DNA of 64,000 nt, from NCBI GenBank assembly GCA_958295665.1, contig OY282560.1, positions 271,920,177-271,984,176 on the forward strand. Reading direction: 5' to 3'. Positions 23,093 to 34,511 of this stretch are shown piece after piece. The notes under the pieces are model-generated. The model had not been told where the DNA came from, searched no databases, and saw only the letters and a list, made by a program, of their open reading frames with translations. How positions within the stretch are numbered: the stretch's first letter is position 1; each line of letters starts with the position of its first letter. The DNA comes from Tipula vernalis. Taxonomy: Eukaryota > Arthropoda > Insecta > Diptera > Tipulidae. The position numbers and the translations under genes were made by a program.

Positions 23093-23463
23093 CAGGGTGA
23101 GCCGTTTTAATCGATTTGTTTAAACAAAAATTGTCAAGGACAATAGGGACCATCTAAGTATCTGTATTAACGGCCTTGACCTTCAGGTCAATTTTAAAGA
23201 TCATTTGAAGGTCAAGGTCATTTTTTTTATATTGGAAACTCTATTTTTGAAACCGGATTCGAAAAGGGGGGGACGGGGATTTTACTTCCGAATATGAACT
23301 TGACCTACAAATAACCTTGAAGATTGACCGGAAGATCCAAGGGATTAATACAGATAACCGACCCCAGTCTCCTTGACAATTTTTATCTAAATAATTTGTT
23401 TTGCAGTTGGCATATTTTAGGAGATATGGTATTTGGATTCTTCGATTAAAATAGTTCTCCCTG
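23093..23463. mobile_element. Foldback MITE with CAGGG termini and AGGTCA motifs
   Basis: The ends CAGGGTGAGCC...TTTTAATCGA and, on the other strand, CAGGGAGAAC...TTTTAATCGA begin imperfect inverted repeats of over 100 bp (compare 23118-23222 with 23280-23398). It is 371 bp with no ORF of note. The terminal AGGGTGA-CC word resembles the sequence beside the DUF4817-type transposase relic at 10424, so it may be a non-autonomous member of that group (inference). The arms hold several TGACCTT/AGGTCA words, two matching the FTZ-F1/ERR consensus YCAAGGYCR (23171-23179, minus orientation, and 23212-23220). Confidence 0.6.
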
Positions 23464-23624
23464 TATTTAAAGTTTATTTAACCCTAAGAAATTTTGGAAT
23501 TTTTCTTATTCTCTGTCCGTTTATCACACTTCTGAAATTTGGAGCATTCAGTATCATCATCACTGGCAATTAGTTTTAATAAATCATTAAACTCTAGTTT
23601 ATTTCACACCAGCTGGAAATTAGC

Positions 23625-23893
23625 GTTTCTTGTACTGCACTTTAAAAATGGCGACAAAAGCAACATTGAAAATTATAGACTCATTACCCTACCAAATGGA
23701 TTTAGCAACATTTTTTGAGAAATTGGTTTATAATTTAATAAAGAAATACCTCATAACATGGTTTTGACGTTAGGCGTCCAGTTTTGACTAACCTTTTGGA
23801 ATTTTCGAGTTATCTTCTTGAATCCATTTTTTCAAGAGCCAGCAAGTCGTTGTCTCATGATATTCTTATTGACAAATATCGTAGAATTGGAAT
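23625..23893 (+). pseudogene. LINE reverse transcriptase relic, 5' part
   Basis: The frame around 23638 reads FKNGDKSNIENYRLITLPNG followed by FEKLVYNLIKKYL. This is the RT segment 'K-x-GD-x-SN-x-x-NYR-x-I-x-L' of Jockey/CR1-type LINEs. From 23784 it reads TNLLEFSSYLLES, then SRASKSLSHDILIDKYRRIG, where the DFSKAFD catalytic region should be; the first catalytic Asp is missing through a small deletion. The relic is cut at 23893 by the hAT element and resumes at 26472. Confidence 0.75.
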
Positions 23894-26471
23894 TATAGAA
23901 TCCAGAACCGAAGCATTTCTCAGAACCGGTTTTTCGGTGCTAGAATTTTTTAAACCCGAGTACCCGGTTCTGGAACCGGTTCTAAACATTTTTAAATTAA
24001 AAACAATTAAAAAATCTGATAATAATTTAGAAAAACGTTTTAAATCCATTTTTATTAACAAAAATCACATATAAATTCAATAACAAATAAATTCGAAATC
24101 GGAAGAATATATTTTTATATTTTGGTTCTTAACTTCCCCTTTACTTTCCTGCTTCCATTTTAAAGTGTGATCTGAGGAAGCACAAAATATCCAAACTTTT
24201 GTCGTTTAGCCGTGACCGAATTTTGGTGACAATTTTTCCAGAACCAGATAACACGCGCTCTGATTCCACGCTGGTAGGTGGTATTGAATTAGGGCTATCA
24301 TAGCGCCTATCCAGATACTTTCCACGATTACCCTCAACTTCAAAAATAGCCAATTCTTTTTTTTATAATATTGGTTCTTAATTGCGGAGTAATCGTGGAA
24401 TTGACTTACTTGTGAATTGCCCTATCGAGTTTTTCTTCCAAAGACAATCCAATTTCATAAACAACGACATCATTTTCTGAGCCAGATTCAGATGACAGAT
24501 TGCTGCTGTGTGGTTTTGACATGTCAGTAATCATGGACAAAATCGACTTGTTGCTTAGACGTGCAAACTTTAATGGGGAATCTAGCTCTAATTCTCCGAG
24601 TCATAATCTTGTTTGCATGTATGCAAATATTGCAGCAAACTCGCTGCATTAGTTCGCCGATCATTCATTCGGAGGGAAAGCGATTCCTTCATTTGAAGAG
24701 CCAATTCATTGCTGCCCAAATTTTCGATCATGAAGGAAATGGTTGCATCAGCTGATATAAATGTTGCATCACGGCGACATAGTGCTTTCGCAGCTAACTT
24801 TATAGGTACAAGCGTTGTCACCAAAATATTAATCATGTCCCATTCATTTTCTTCAAACGAAATTGTTGAATTGTTGAGATCGATTAAGGATTTTAAAATG
24901 CTGTTTTTTACTTTATAAAAACGTTCTAGCATAAGATAAAGGCTGTTCCATCGTGTCTTTACGTCAATCAATAATTGAATTTCTTTTCCAAATTCTTCTT
25001 TAACGTATTTTTGAAGAATGTCATCGTTTTTTGTTGGTGATCGACGAAACTACTTCACTATAGTTCTTAATTTACGTATCAATGGATACAGCTTATCTAC
25101 CAGTTCTTCTGATTCATCTTCGGTGCAAACAATTTGAAATCCGTCATCTTGATCTTCTTCATCTTCATCACCTGAATCGCAGCCATCGTCATCATCTTTC
25201 ACTTCTTCATTTGGTACGGATTTAGGTTTTTTGTAAAGGACATCCAAAACTCCTAGATGGATAGTAATAATCCAAGCATAGTTGCTGCTCACATGAAACT
25301 GAAAGTAATTTTCCAACTTTTTGCATCACTGCGGCACCATCCGTCATAATGCAAACAATGTCTTCATGTAAGTTTAATCCAAATAACTCCAGCCTTTCTT
25401 CAATAAGTTTGATACAACTTTCTGCCGGCAAAGATCCACATATTCGAGCCAGTCCCAAATTAAAAAATTTACACTTAATATGCGCATTTATATTCAAATA
25501 ACGCCGGTTCTTAGACGAAGTCCATTCGTCAAAAGAGAGGCTGAAACGTTTACCTTGAGATTTCAAGTCTTGCAATTCAATCTTGTACTTTTGTTGCAGA
25601 ATTTTCCTGTATTGCATTACCATGCCTTGAATTGTAGTAGCCGATTTTGGTATATCAAAACCACGAGCCATCAGTAATTTCCGCATCTCGACTGATGCTA
25701 TAAAAATTTTGAATGGTAAACCATCGCTAGCCGCCATACGAGCTAGTACAGCTTCGAGGGAGTTGTCATCACGAACAGTGAGGTAGTTTGTAATCGATGT
25801 TTTTTGTAATCGCTTTTCTGGTGGTGCTGCTGGTGTTGTACTTTCAGGTGCGGGTCTCTTCACAGGTTTTGTAACAATATTGTGAATCGATAACATGTGC
25901 TTATGGAGAGAACTTGTTGTTCCATCAGATGTTTTCAATATTTTTTAACCCTTTTTGCACTTGGCACACTCACCTGAAGTGTCACGATAAAAATACTCCC
26001 ACACTGGAGTTTTTTGAATGAGTAGTTGGCTGCACAACTCAAATTTGGCGTTTGTAGACATATCTGGGTTAATGGGGGTTTATAATGTTCTTTTGCTTTC
26101 TAAAATAAAATTTTATCGTATAATACTTACTGTCAGTTCAAATCTGATTCAATTTAAATTTTAAAATAAATTATTGATGTAAACTTCTCTCACCTCACTC
26201 ACCACATTTTGACGTTTGAACGTTTTCGTAGTTAAGTAAGTGTAAGAGTGGAAAAGAAAAATTTTTAAATTGTGTGTTTTCATTTTTTTTAATACGTTTT
26301 GTTGCAACATTGATTTGTTTGTTTTTTTAACGACTGTATGGAAAAAAAATTTAAAAAAACATAGACTCGAAAACCGGGTATTTGGCTGATATCAGAACCG
26401 GTTTTCGATGCCGGAAAAATTCCGGGATTCCCGGGAAACCGGGTATCGGGTACTTGGGATTGGATTCTGTA
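23894..26471 (-). mobile_element. hAT element (hAT-2) with 8-bp target duplication
   Basis: Ends TATAGAATCC (left) and TACAGAATCC (right, minus strand) are terminal inverted repeats. ATTGGAAT at 23886-23893 and 26472-26479 is the 8-bp duplication typical of hAT. Subterminal regions are rich in GGTTCTGGAACCGG and CCGGGAAACCGGG words, probable transposase-binding sites. The element is 2578 bp with a transposase pseudogene on its minus strand. It is nested in a LINE relic whose RT reading continues on the far side. Confidence 0.9.
24141..26061 (-). pseudogene. hAT-2 BED-finger transposase, broken
   Basis: From the ATG at 26061 the minus strand reads MSTNAKFELCSQLLIQ, then VWEYFYRDTSGECAKCKKG, a stop, and SSLHKHMLSIHNI: a BED zinc finger (C-x2-C...H-x4-H) with one in-frame stop. 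25222-25938 gives LSFDEWTSSKNRRYLNI and CIMTDGAAVMQKVG of the hAT core. A frameshift near 25316 leads to an acidic linker (EVKDDDDGCDSGDEDEEDQD). 24588-24971 has VKTRWNSLYLMLERF. The C-terminal dimerisation tract IPPTSVESERVLSGSGKIVT ends at the stop 24141-24143. A small deletion precedes that tract. The catalytic core is largely present but unreadable as one frame, so it is inactive. Confidence 0.88.
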
Positions 26472-26930
26472 ATTGGAATGTCTCGGTAGCACATCAATAA
26501 ATGTTAAATACAATGAACCATCCTGAAGGTTCAACTTTGGATCCCTTACTTTTCATAGTTTTATGCCCCATTTATTCTATACAGATGATTTCAAGATTTG
26601 TAAAAGTCTTAATAGTCCTACTAACCCTCTATGATGTTCGCAAAATCGGCTTAAATTAAATTTACAAAAATGCGTGTTGATATCCTTCATGAAGAAGATA
26701 TACCCATTGCTAAACTTTTATAACATTTCTAACGTTATATTTTTCGTATAGGTATAAAATTTCGAGACCCTAAAGTATTTATATTACTCTTTAATTGATT
26801 GATCAGGAGTTTACTTGAGTAAGAATATTCTTTTTGTGACCTGGTTGAGCGCTCACAGATAAAAGTTACAAGATTTCTGCTTTTCATTCCATTATTTTCC
26901 TTGTATTAGCAGGCTAAGGTGGAAACCGTA
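26472..26930 (+). pseudogene. LINE reverse transcriptase relic, 3' part
   Basis: Downstream of hAT-2 the RT reading resumes: EGSTLDPLLFIV (the QGS-x-LGPLLF motif), then in another frame a YADDFKI-like box read as DDFKICKSLNSP, then RLKLNLQKCVLIS. These are RT motifs following the catalytic domain, in order. Several frameshifts are present. With 23625-23893 it forms one LINE copy split by the later hAT insertion. Confidence 0.7.
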
Positions 26931-26999
26931 GCATTAACTGAAATAAATTTGTATACCTACATGACATACCTTTGTATGCCTATATAACAAGAAATAATT

Positions 27000-27605
27000 A
27001 ATTATTTTTATTAAGAATTTAAATTCTCTATCTGTCAGAGAATCAATCAATTGATTTGTTCGGCTTTTTTGTAGAGAAATATATTAATTGTTCATGGCAA
27101 TCCCAATATTTTCGATTTGGTAAATCAGAAAAATAAAGAAGCCAATCCCTCATAACATATCTACTGAAAAAAGTAGAAATATTATTCCCCCCTCCCCGTA
27201 ATTTTAGCCCAAAGGCCAAGAGTTACACAAATGTATTACTCTTCAAAAATGAGAACCCCCATGGGTTCTTTATCTTGGTAGTTTGGTTTCGTATTGAAAA
27301 GTTGGTCTACTCATCAGGTAGCCACGACCAAGCTACAAAAATACAACTCTCGCCATTTACATTAAGTATCTGGCCAGAACGTACTGACATAGTGAATTAT
27401 ATTGACTACATCAAAAACCCATGTAGAAACCTCAATTGTGTGTGTATTATGCCTACACGAATATTTATTGAGAATTTAAATCGTTGTTGAATTTAAAAAG
27501 CTGAAAAAATCAATTGATTTACAGAGAGACAATTTAAATTCTTAATAAATATTCGTGTGGGCATAATATACACATAAATGAGGTTTCTCCATGGGTTTTT
27601 GACAA
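27000..27605 (-). mobile_element. Family B hammerhead element, minus-strand copy
   Basis: The minus strand carries the family B hammerhead (27279-27336) and flanking unit sequence, including a match to the AGTAGAAATAT...GGCCAATC region of 1930-2600. On the right, 27416-27500 and 27510-27592 form an inverted repeat (CCATGTAGAAACCTC against GAGGTTTCTCCATGG). So this copy also has a partial unit folded back on a full one. Divergence from the copy at 1930-2625 is considerable, arguing for old, independent insertions. Confidence 0.65.
27279..27336 (-). ncRNA. Hammerhead ribozyme motif, family B copy 2
   Basis: On the minus strand: GUC at 27328-27326, stem I GTGGCTAC (27325-27318), CUGAUGA (27317-27311), stem II GUA/UAC (27310-27308 with 27293-27291), GAAAC (27290-27286). 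Stem III is 27336-27327 with 27288-27279, ten positions with one C.A mismatch. The core is intact, and the A-U to G.U change in stem I keeps pairing relative to the other family B copy. Confidence 0.72.
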
Positions 27606-27925
27606 AACTGTTTCGCGTTTCGTGAACAAGAACATGAATACCTCGAATGAACCTCGAAGTTATATTTTCGCCATAGTAAGTTGACTACGAAGAAGCCAAA
27701 GACAGGCTGCGCAGTTGCCCCAAACAGCTGAGCGTCTGGTTTCTATTATTATTGATTACAAACGTTAAGACGATATTGCAATTATTTCTGACGCAATCGG
27801 AAAGTGAACACTCTCGATTCCCAAAAGAATTAAAAATTATTTATCAAATAACTTGACAAATAACTTAGGTGACATGCAAATTCGCGGAAAATAGGAAACA
27901 TCCCTACATACAAATGTAAGCAATA

Positions 27926-28640
27926 CGAGTAGGTTAGTTTAGGCTAAGGTGGCGGTCCAGGATGACCGGCACAGACACAAGCCGGTCCGTAGCCATACCA
28001 CAATTTATTATTTATCTCACCAACTCATTCTTAGCTGTTAACAAGGCGCTGGGTTCTCCTGACGTCCATCCAAGAAACTTTAGTCTGTTTCGCGCTAGAC
28101 GACAAGAGGTGCAAAAAAGATGAAGTACTGTCTCTTCCACTTCTTCGTCTTCATGCATTTCAATATTCCTTCTGCTTTTTGTTATATGGACAATGGTGCC
28201 ACGTCGAGCCAGCCCATCAGCTTCTACATTCCTTGTACTATTGAAATGCCCTGGCACCCACATAAGATGGATGTTGAACTGATCGGCCATCTCGTTAAGA
28301 AATGAATCTGGACTACTTTCGACGTGAGGAGGTGTGATTTAAGCTTAATGGCGGCGTGACTGTCCATATAATTGCGAATATCACCAGCAGATATTACATG
28401 ATACCTCAACCAGTCTACGACTTTCTTTAAGGCGGTTACATCAGCTTTAAAAATGCTACAATAGTTGGGCAGAGGAAAGGAGAGGTTTATCAGATGTTCA
28501 CCCCTTTTTGAACCATCAGTGAAGAAGTTTATAACTCCTGGTTCCAGAGCTGCGTCCATCACTCAGTCCTCTCTGGAGGGGATCATAGTCCGGAACTTTG
28601 TGACATAAGATAGTGACGCGACAGTAAAGTCAGTGGTCTT
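27926..28640 (-). pseudogene. LINE 3' half: RNase H, zinc-knuckle-like tail and 3' UTR
   Basis: The minus strand reads VINFFTDGSKRGEHLIN (RNase H first Asp), then CSIFKADVTALKKVVDWLRY and DSHAAIKLKSH, then in another frame FNIHLMWVPGHFNSTRNVEA with DGLARRGT. These cover the four RNase H motifs of an R1/LOA/I-type LINE. A following EEVEETVLHLFC-x2-C tract is the usual C-terminal Cys/His region, shortened by a deletion. The end (GGACCGCCACCTTAGCC, minus strand) resembles 3' UTR tails of these LINEs. Frameshifted and 5'-truncated. Confidence 0.8.
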
Positions 28641-30470
28641 AGAAATCCCCTTGTTCGAAATTTTTTATATAAAAACGAAATTTGTTTTTGTGGTGGATTA
28701 ATTACATAATCACTGTTTATTTCACTGAGCTTATGAATGGATTTGAATATTTCAATATTATTAAATTTGGATAGCCAGAAAAAAAATAGAACATAACTAA
28801 TTTAGAATGATTTGAACTTCTGATATGAATTTCGTTAGAATTATATCTACAAAATTACAAATTCAATGGACTTCTGTTATGTTCATTACAAAGTTGATTC
28901 AAATTTAATAAATTTTAAATTTACTCATTTTATCGTATTTTTCGTGGTAATTACAACCAAATTAATTTAAAAAAAACAAATAACGATGTTCGCAGATGAC
29001 CATTTTATAAATAAAAAAATTATAATCCATTAGCGTTTTTTGTGGTCGATTCCTGTCATTCAATGTATGAAGTGTAGCATAGAAATATTGGCCCTTTTTT
29101 TATTCCCATTGTTTTATTCAACTAATTTATGTTAAGTTATTTAAGTTCAGCTTTAATTTAAATAATTAGAGAACATTAATCTAAAATTCCTTTTAAGTAA
29201 TGCGTTAGAAAATAAAAGTAATTATACAAGAATAATTTGCTGATTAGCATATTTCGTCAATAAACCTATAATGTAATGTTCAATTCAAAACGCCAATAAG
29301 TAGGCAACCTTTAAGATTAAAAACGATATAATTGAAATCAAGTAACTCTTACCATTGCACTGTGATGTGAACAAGCATTTACTTGTGTAAACATGTTTGT
29401 AGCCATGATCAATGACAAGAGTGTTACATATTTACCATTTTAATGCAATCAATGTTATCTGTTTTGTAGATACATAGAAAACAAGATTATCAGAATTCTT
29501 GCAAATTAATTAAAATTTGTTATGCATTTTTAAACATTTTAATTCAATTTATTATTTATTTAGTATTTTCTACTACATACGTTTAAAACCATATCAAATC
29601 TATTTTATATCACATCAGACTCAATAAAATTACAAATTGTTTTTCACTTAATGAAAAGCTACATGAAAATCTATAGGTAGGGTATACTTATTTTGTTGTG
29701 ATAAACCGATAGAAATTTTATTGTATTCTGCTATATTGGAAAATATAATTTTTGTTTTGTTACAGATTTTTTTTTTTTTTTTTTTGATATTTTTTATTTT
29801 TAATATCCTTTCATTAAGAATGTGAATAGGAAAACAATGTTTAATTATTTCGATTTTGTATTTTCTTTTTATACTACCAAACCAGCAAAATTTGTGAAAT
29901 ACAAATAATTTTTGTATTTACCATACTTTTTCTGTATAGAATAAATTGCCACACACAATGTATTGCATAACTCCATATTTTTGTATTATAATTTTACTTT
30001 AATAAAATTAACAAAAGTTTTAATTAAAATAAAACTTCATGGAATATTAATTATACAGTTAAACCTGAGTGTAACAACCTATAATTCCAGTAAATCATAA
30101 AATTTAAAAATTCACCGCAAATAAATCTAAGCTGTAATTGCATAAAAAAGAAATTATTAATGGAGTTCGACTCTGTACTCAACTATATTAGTTTTAGCTT
30201 TATACTCTTGACTTACAACTGTCACGATGAAAATTCTTCTCAAAACCTAATATGTCATTTACAGACATAACATTATTTTACTTTTTTTTCTTTTCACTAC
30301 AAAAAAACATTTTTTTTTGTAATTTTGTCCTTCTGTGTATGACCAAATAGATGAGGTAAAAATACATAGTATAGTGGTATGTAAATATTCTACAAACTAA
30401 ACATTTACGTACATATTACATACTTTAATATTTAAACGTTTAAGGTGCAACGAAATACAATACAGGTAAA
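28641..30470. other. AT-rich sequence, no gene seen
   Basis: Nothing recognised. A T run at 29767-29785 and long A/T-rich tracts dominate. Confidence 0.35.
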
Positions 30471-30472
30471 CC

Positions 30473-30728
30473 TCGTTTAACGAACCCTCGAATAACGAAT
30501 CTTCGAATTAACGAACATCCAAAATTGTTGTAAAATCTCGTATTACGAACTTCAAACCTCGAATATTATTATAAGTACAGTTTATGTACATAAATGGTAA
30601 AGTTTTAAAAACCATACCATATATTTTTTCGCCAAAAATAGCACATAAAATTATTTACCTCGCACAACGAAACCTCAATTAACGAACGGTTCAGGGACAC
30701 AATACGTTCGTTAAACGAGGTTTGCCTG
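30473..30728. mobile_element. pogo/Tigger-like MITE
   Basis: A 23-bp TIR starts CAGGTAAACCTCGTTTAACG on the left and CAGGCAAACCTCGTTTAACG on the right, one mismatch, flanked by TA on both sides (30471-30472 and 30729-30730). Such CAG...TTAACGAA termini with TA duplication are typical of pogo-type elements. It is 256 bp with no coding capacity, and internal TTAACGAAC words repeat the TIR core. Confidence 0.85.
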
Positions 30729-30730
30729 TA

Positions 30731-31379
30731 ATTCATATTCGACTTTACAATGTTAATGCATTCTTACAGGAAGTGAAAAAATTACATTTCAAAATCGACT
30801 GTAATCGAACACAGACATTTACAAAAAAAAACACCCTTTTGATTATTTTTTTCGTTTATTAATTGTATAATTGCATTTTATAATTAAAACATGCAGAATA
30901 TTTTAAAAAACAAATGCTTAATTTTAATTTTAACCTAAACTTAAATACATATTCCTTTAGTAATAGAGAAATTTAGCATCGACTTATGTCGTTTTCATTT
31001 CACCAGGAAAAAGCAACCCGTTGAGCAATAATGAAATTTTTATGCTGTCGAGTTGTTCAATTTGTCAAGAGAAAGCAATCCGTAGAGTAAAATTTTTGTT
31101 CGTAAAACACTTTTTGTGAATCTCGATTTTTTGGCAAATTTCTCTTTCACTGATATCAACAACTAGGCAGTACTACCATGTTTATTTTTCATTCGGTTCG
31201 ATTTTATTGAAAGCATCACAATGATTTTGGGTACTTTTTTCTGTTCAACGTTATTTTTTGTTCATTTTTGTAACATAATATATTATTGGGAGTTTTAAGG
31301 GTTTGGTGGTAAAAATACAGCTTACAACACAACTTTAAAGGATATCCTCGAATCGACTCATTTGTCATGATTCCTTGAC
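30731..31379. other. Sequence without recognised gene
   Basis: AT-rich. AAAGCAACCCGTTGAGCAAT at about 31011 and AAAGCAATCCGTAGAGTAAA at about 31071 look like a 60-bp-spaced partial direct repeat. Confidence 0.35.
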
Positions 31380-32003
31380 CGGTTTCGTAACAAGATGCCT
31401 TTTCGCGTAATCTGGCTGTTTTTGGTTTAATGCTTGGCTCAATTGCATCAATTGTTGATGGTAGCCTTCTACAGTGATGGTTTCGTTGGGTTGGAGCAGC
31501 TCATAATACACGACAACCAGCTGATCCCACCTACGTAATACAACATATGAGTTCGCCTAGCCGGCACCAAGAGTTTTTGAGCTTCGGGTTATCGTAGCTT
31601 ATTCATTTTTCACCACCCGTCACGATACTACGCAAAACACTTTTCCTTCCCTCGGCTTCATCTCGTACGACACCCGATTTGGCGTTAAGCGCCTGGAAAT
31701 CGTTGATCGCTCAACATGTAATGACCCTGCAAGTTCTTCTTCCGTTTGATTCGGTTCTTTATCGAGTAAAGCTTCCACTTCCTGATCTTCAAATTTTTTT
31801 GGCTCGCCTGGACGTTCCGTACCTTCCATATCAAAAGCACCTCTTTTATAACGGTGTCGAAACCAGTATTCATAATTGATGGGGCATAGTCATCATAAGC
31901 TTAGAACATCATTCATCGACTTTCAGCAGCACTTTTCTTAAAAAGGAAGTAAAATTTCAAAGTTTTCCGCAAATTGCGTTTTGTTGGCACAAAAATTCGA
32001 CAT
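31380..32003 (-). pseudogene. mariner transposase relic 1
   Basis: From an ATG at 32003 the minus strand begins MSNFCANKTQFAENFEILLP. It then reads GTERPGEPKKFEDQEVEALL and EELAGSLHVERSTISRRL, the mariner helix-turn-helix. Next come SIVTGGEK, where mariner has VTGDEKW (the first catalytic Asp is Gly here), and YDNPKLKNSW. A YELLQPNETITVEGY tract follows. The HDNAxxH second catalytic motif was not found, so the 3' part is lost. Several frameshifts and stops are present. Confidence 0.82.
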
Positions 32004-32500
32004 ATTCAACGCTTAAAAAATGATGACTTTGGCACTTCGGTAAAATAACACACACTGAGAACTAAAGCCACGACGTGTCGTGACGCTTTGACATGAAGTT
32101 AGCAAAGATATTACCCGATGCAATATAGAAATAATTACGCTATTTCCTTAAAATCCCTTAAAATTAACGCACACTCTACATCGTTACAATAACAATCAAT
32201 AATAATTTTACAGACGTCAAATACACCCACACATAATATTATAAAGCAGAGCAATTCGATTGTATTTTTCCGATTTGCTTTTTCAAAGAGGTATTAAGAC
32301 GAATCAAAAACGATATTAGGTTTTAAGGTCGAACCTAACCGAAAATTTCGGTACAAAATTTTTGTTTAAAGGGGAATACAGCCAGAACAATAAAACTGGT
32401 TTCTGTAGTTTTAGTTTTTTCTAACTTCATATAACGCATTTAATAAGAAAATACCGAAAATGCAGCAAACCGATCTGGATTGTTAAAATTTTAACACTAA
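32004..32500. other. mariner 5' flank and unassigned sequence
   Basis: The first roughly 150 bp may be 5' untranslated sequence and terminal repeat of mariner relic 1; the TIR itself was not located. The remainder is unassigned. Confidence 0.35.
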
Positions 32501-32692
32501 AGGTTGATTCATCAGATTTGTCCATTGAGCTCGTCAAGAAAAATACAACTTGACGGAGTTAAAAACCGAGCTAAAAATATGTTATCTCTCTTTTGTGTCC
32601 AGCGAGATAACATATTTTTAACTCGGGTTTTTAACTCCGTCAAGTTGGCATTTTCTTGACGAGTTCAATGGACAAATCTGGTGAATCAACCT
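32501..32692. mobile_element. Palindromic MITE with TAA duplication
   Basis: The two halves are inverted repeats of about 85 bp with few mismatches. Ends are AGGTTGATTCATCAGATTTG and its complement, and TAA stands at 32498-32500 and 32693-32695. A 3-bp TWA duplication points to the PIF/Harbinger superfamily. The loop is only about 15 bp (TCTTTTGTGTCCAGC). Confidence 0.85.
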
Positions 32693-33200
32693 TAACTGTA
32701 AAAACTTAAATGTATGAAGGATGTCTTAAACAATTAAATTACGTCATAATTGAAAACACTTTGTCTTGAATTTTTTAGAAATTGTTACCAAAAACGCAAA
32801 TATGGAAATGCGACAAAGGGAGAGTTTGACCTGCAGAAATGTTCAACATTAAAATTTAAATGAATTTGTTACAACTTTTCAACACAATGAATCGATTAGA
32901 TACTCATTTAAATTACCTTTTTATTCATATCTAATATACAATTATTTAACTAAATCAATATTGTATAAATGGATTTTAACCGACTTTAAAAAACATAAAT
33001 CAAATACTTAATGTGTTTGGTAGGATTAAGGCCGCCGCAATGCACAGAAAGGATGGGCATGGTGGGAAAACTTTGTTTTAATAAACCATTTCATTTATTG
33101 AAATTAAAATTCGGTTTAATTCATTAATTTATTTATTAATTATAGACCAGGGCCTAATTCTAATGATATGTGCCTCATAAATCATTGACTTTTCTAAATT
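32693..33200. other. AT-rich sequence, no gene seen
   Basis: Nothing recognised between the two MITEs. Confidence 0.35.
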
Positions 33201-33416
33201 CTGTGGTCTCAACCAATAACTGCTAAAGTCGACTTTATTAACTTTCGATTTTTAAACTCTATTTTCTGTACGGCTATTTTTATATTGTCCTAAAACGCGA
33301 CTTTATTTGGGCTTCAAATATTTCCTGTACATTAATTTATCAATTGACGGTTGTTTATTGTCAAAAATACTTTGGAAAATAAACTCTACTTAAGCACTTA
33401 TTGGTTGTGACCACAG
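33201..33416. mobile_element. MITE with CTGTGGTC termini and AATT flanks
   Basis: CTGTGGTCTCAACCAATAAC on the left matches the inverted right end (CTGTGGTCACAACCAATAAG), continuing for about 45 bp. AATT at 33197-33200 and 33417-33420 may be a 4-bp target duplication. It is 216 bp and non-coding. Confidence 0.65.
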
Positions 33417-33699
33417 AATTGTTGTTTCATTATTCTAAATTGTGACTTTTGGAAAGTAAACCGAATATTATTACTATTTGATGGAAAGAACAGCTTGCAA
33501 TTTCGGGTAAATACTTTTAATTTTGATTCGCATGAATCACATATGTTGATTTACCATCTTAAATTGTGTCCTTTGGAATTTCTCAATATTTCGCATGCAA
33601 AATTGTCTGCAAAATATTAATTTAATTTACAAAATAAATTCTTATTCTCAACGAAACCGAAAAAAAGGAAAGTTTTCCCGATATCAGTGTTGCCTACTA
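33417..33699. other. Unassigned AT-rich sequence
   Basis: No feature supported. Confidence 0.3.
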
Positions 33700-34511
33700 C
33701 AAGTCGTTGTCATTTGAAGCGATTCATTCGTCAAGCCCATTTTTGATACATATTTCACAAGACGAGAATCATACGGCTTGAAAAGCTGGACTGCATCTAC
33801 CGGAATAAATTGTAATTCGAAGGAGCAATTCCTGGCGAATATGGCGGGTGGGATAGCACTTTCCCGTCCTGATCTTCTAGGTAGGTTTTAACGACTGTTA
33901 CAGTATGTGCTTTTGCGTTGTCATGCTGCAAAATCAGTTTATTGTATCTATTCTATATCTGGAACAGCTCGCTTCAAACGTATTAATTGCCGTCAGTAGA
34001 CGGCGCCGTTAATAGTTTCAAAAGGTTTCAGTAGCTCGTAATATATAACGCCTTTCATATTCCACCAAATACAGAGCATGACCTTATCACAATGAACATT
34101 TCGCTTTGGCTATGATGAACCAGCTGTACCAGGCTTTACCCAAACTTGTTTACGTTTAGGATTCTCGTAATAAATCCATTTTTTCAACCAACCCCATTCC
34201 TTGTAGAAGTCTACTGACAACGGATTGATCAACATTCAATGCTTCTGCCAACTCTTGTTGCGTTTGTGTATTGTCTTCATCCAATAATGCTTTGAATTTT
34301 TCATCTTGAAATTTTTTCGGTCTACCTTCACGTTATGCATCTACAACATCGAATAAACCTTCTTCAAATTGCCTAAACCACCTTCTACACATACTATCAG
34401 AAAAAACATGTTCACCTAAGCTTCTACAAGTAAACGATCCCTTTCTGCAGGGCTTTTCTTACTTAAGGTAAATACATTTAAAACCAAAAAGTGCGTCACT
34501 AATATTTCCAT
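33700..34511 (-). pseudogene. mariner transposase relic 2
   Basis: From the ATG at 34511 the minus strand reads a mariner N-terminus including MCRRWFRQFEEGLFDVVDA, a stop, then EGRPKKFQDEKFKALLDEDN and QELAEALNVDQSVVSRLLQ. Later, after frameshifts, LQHDNAKAHTVTVVKTYLED and SHPPYSPGIAPSNY give the second catalytic Asp region and the 'PPYSPxLAPSDY' motif. The first catalytic region is not recognisable. It is a different mariner lineage from relic 1, judging by the divergence. Confidence 0.85.
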
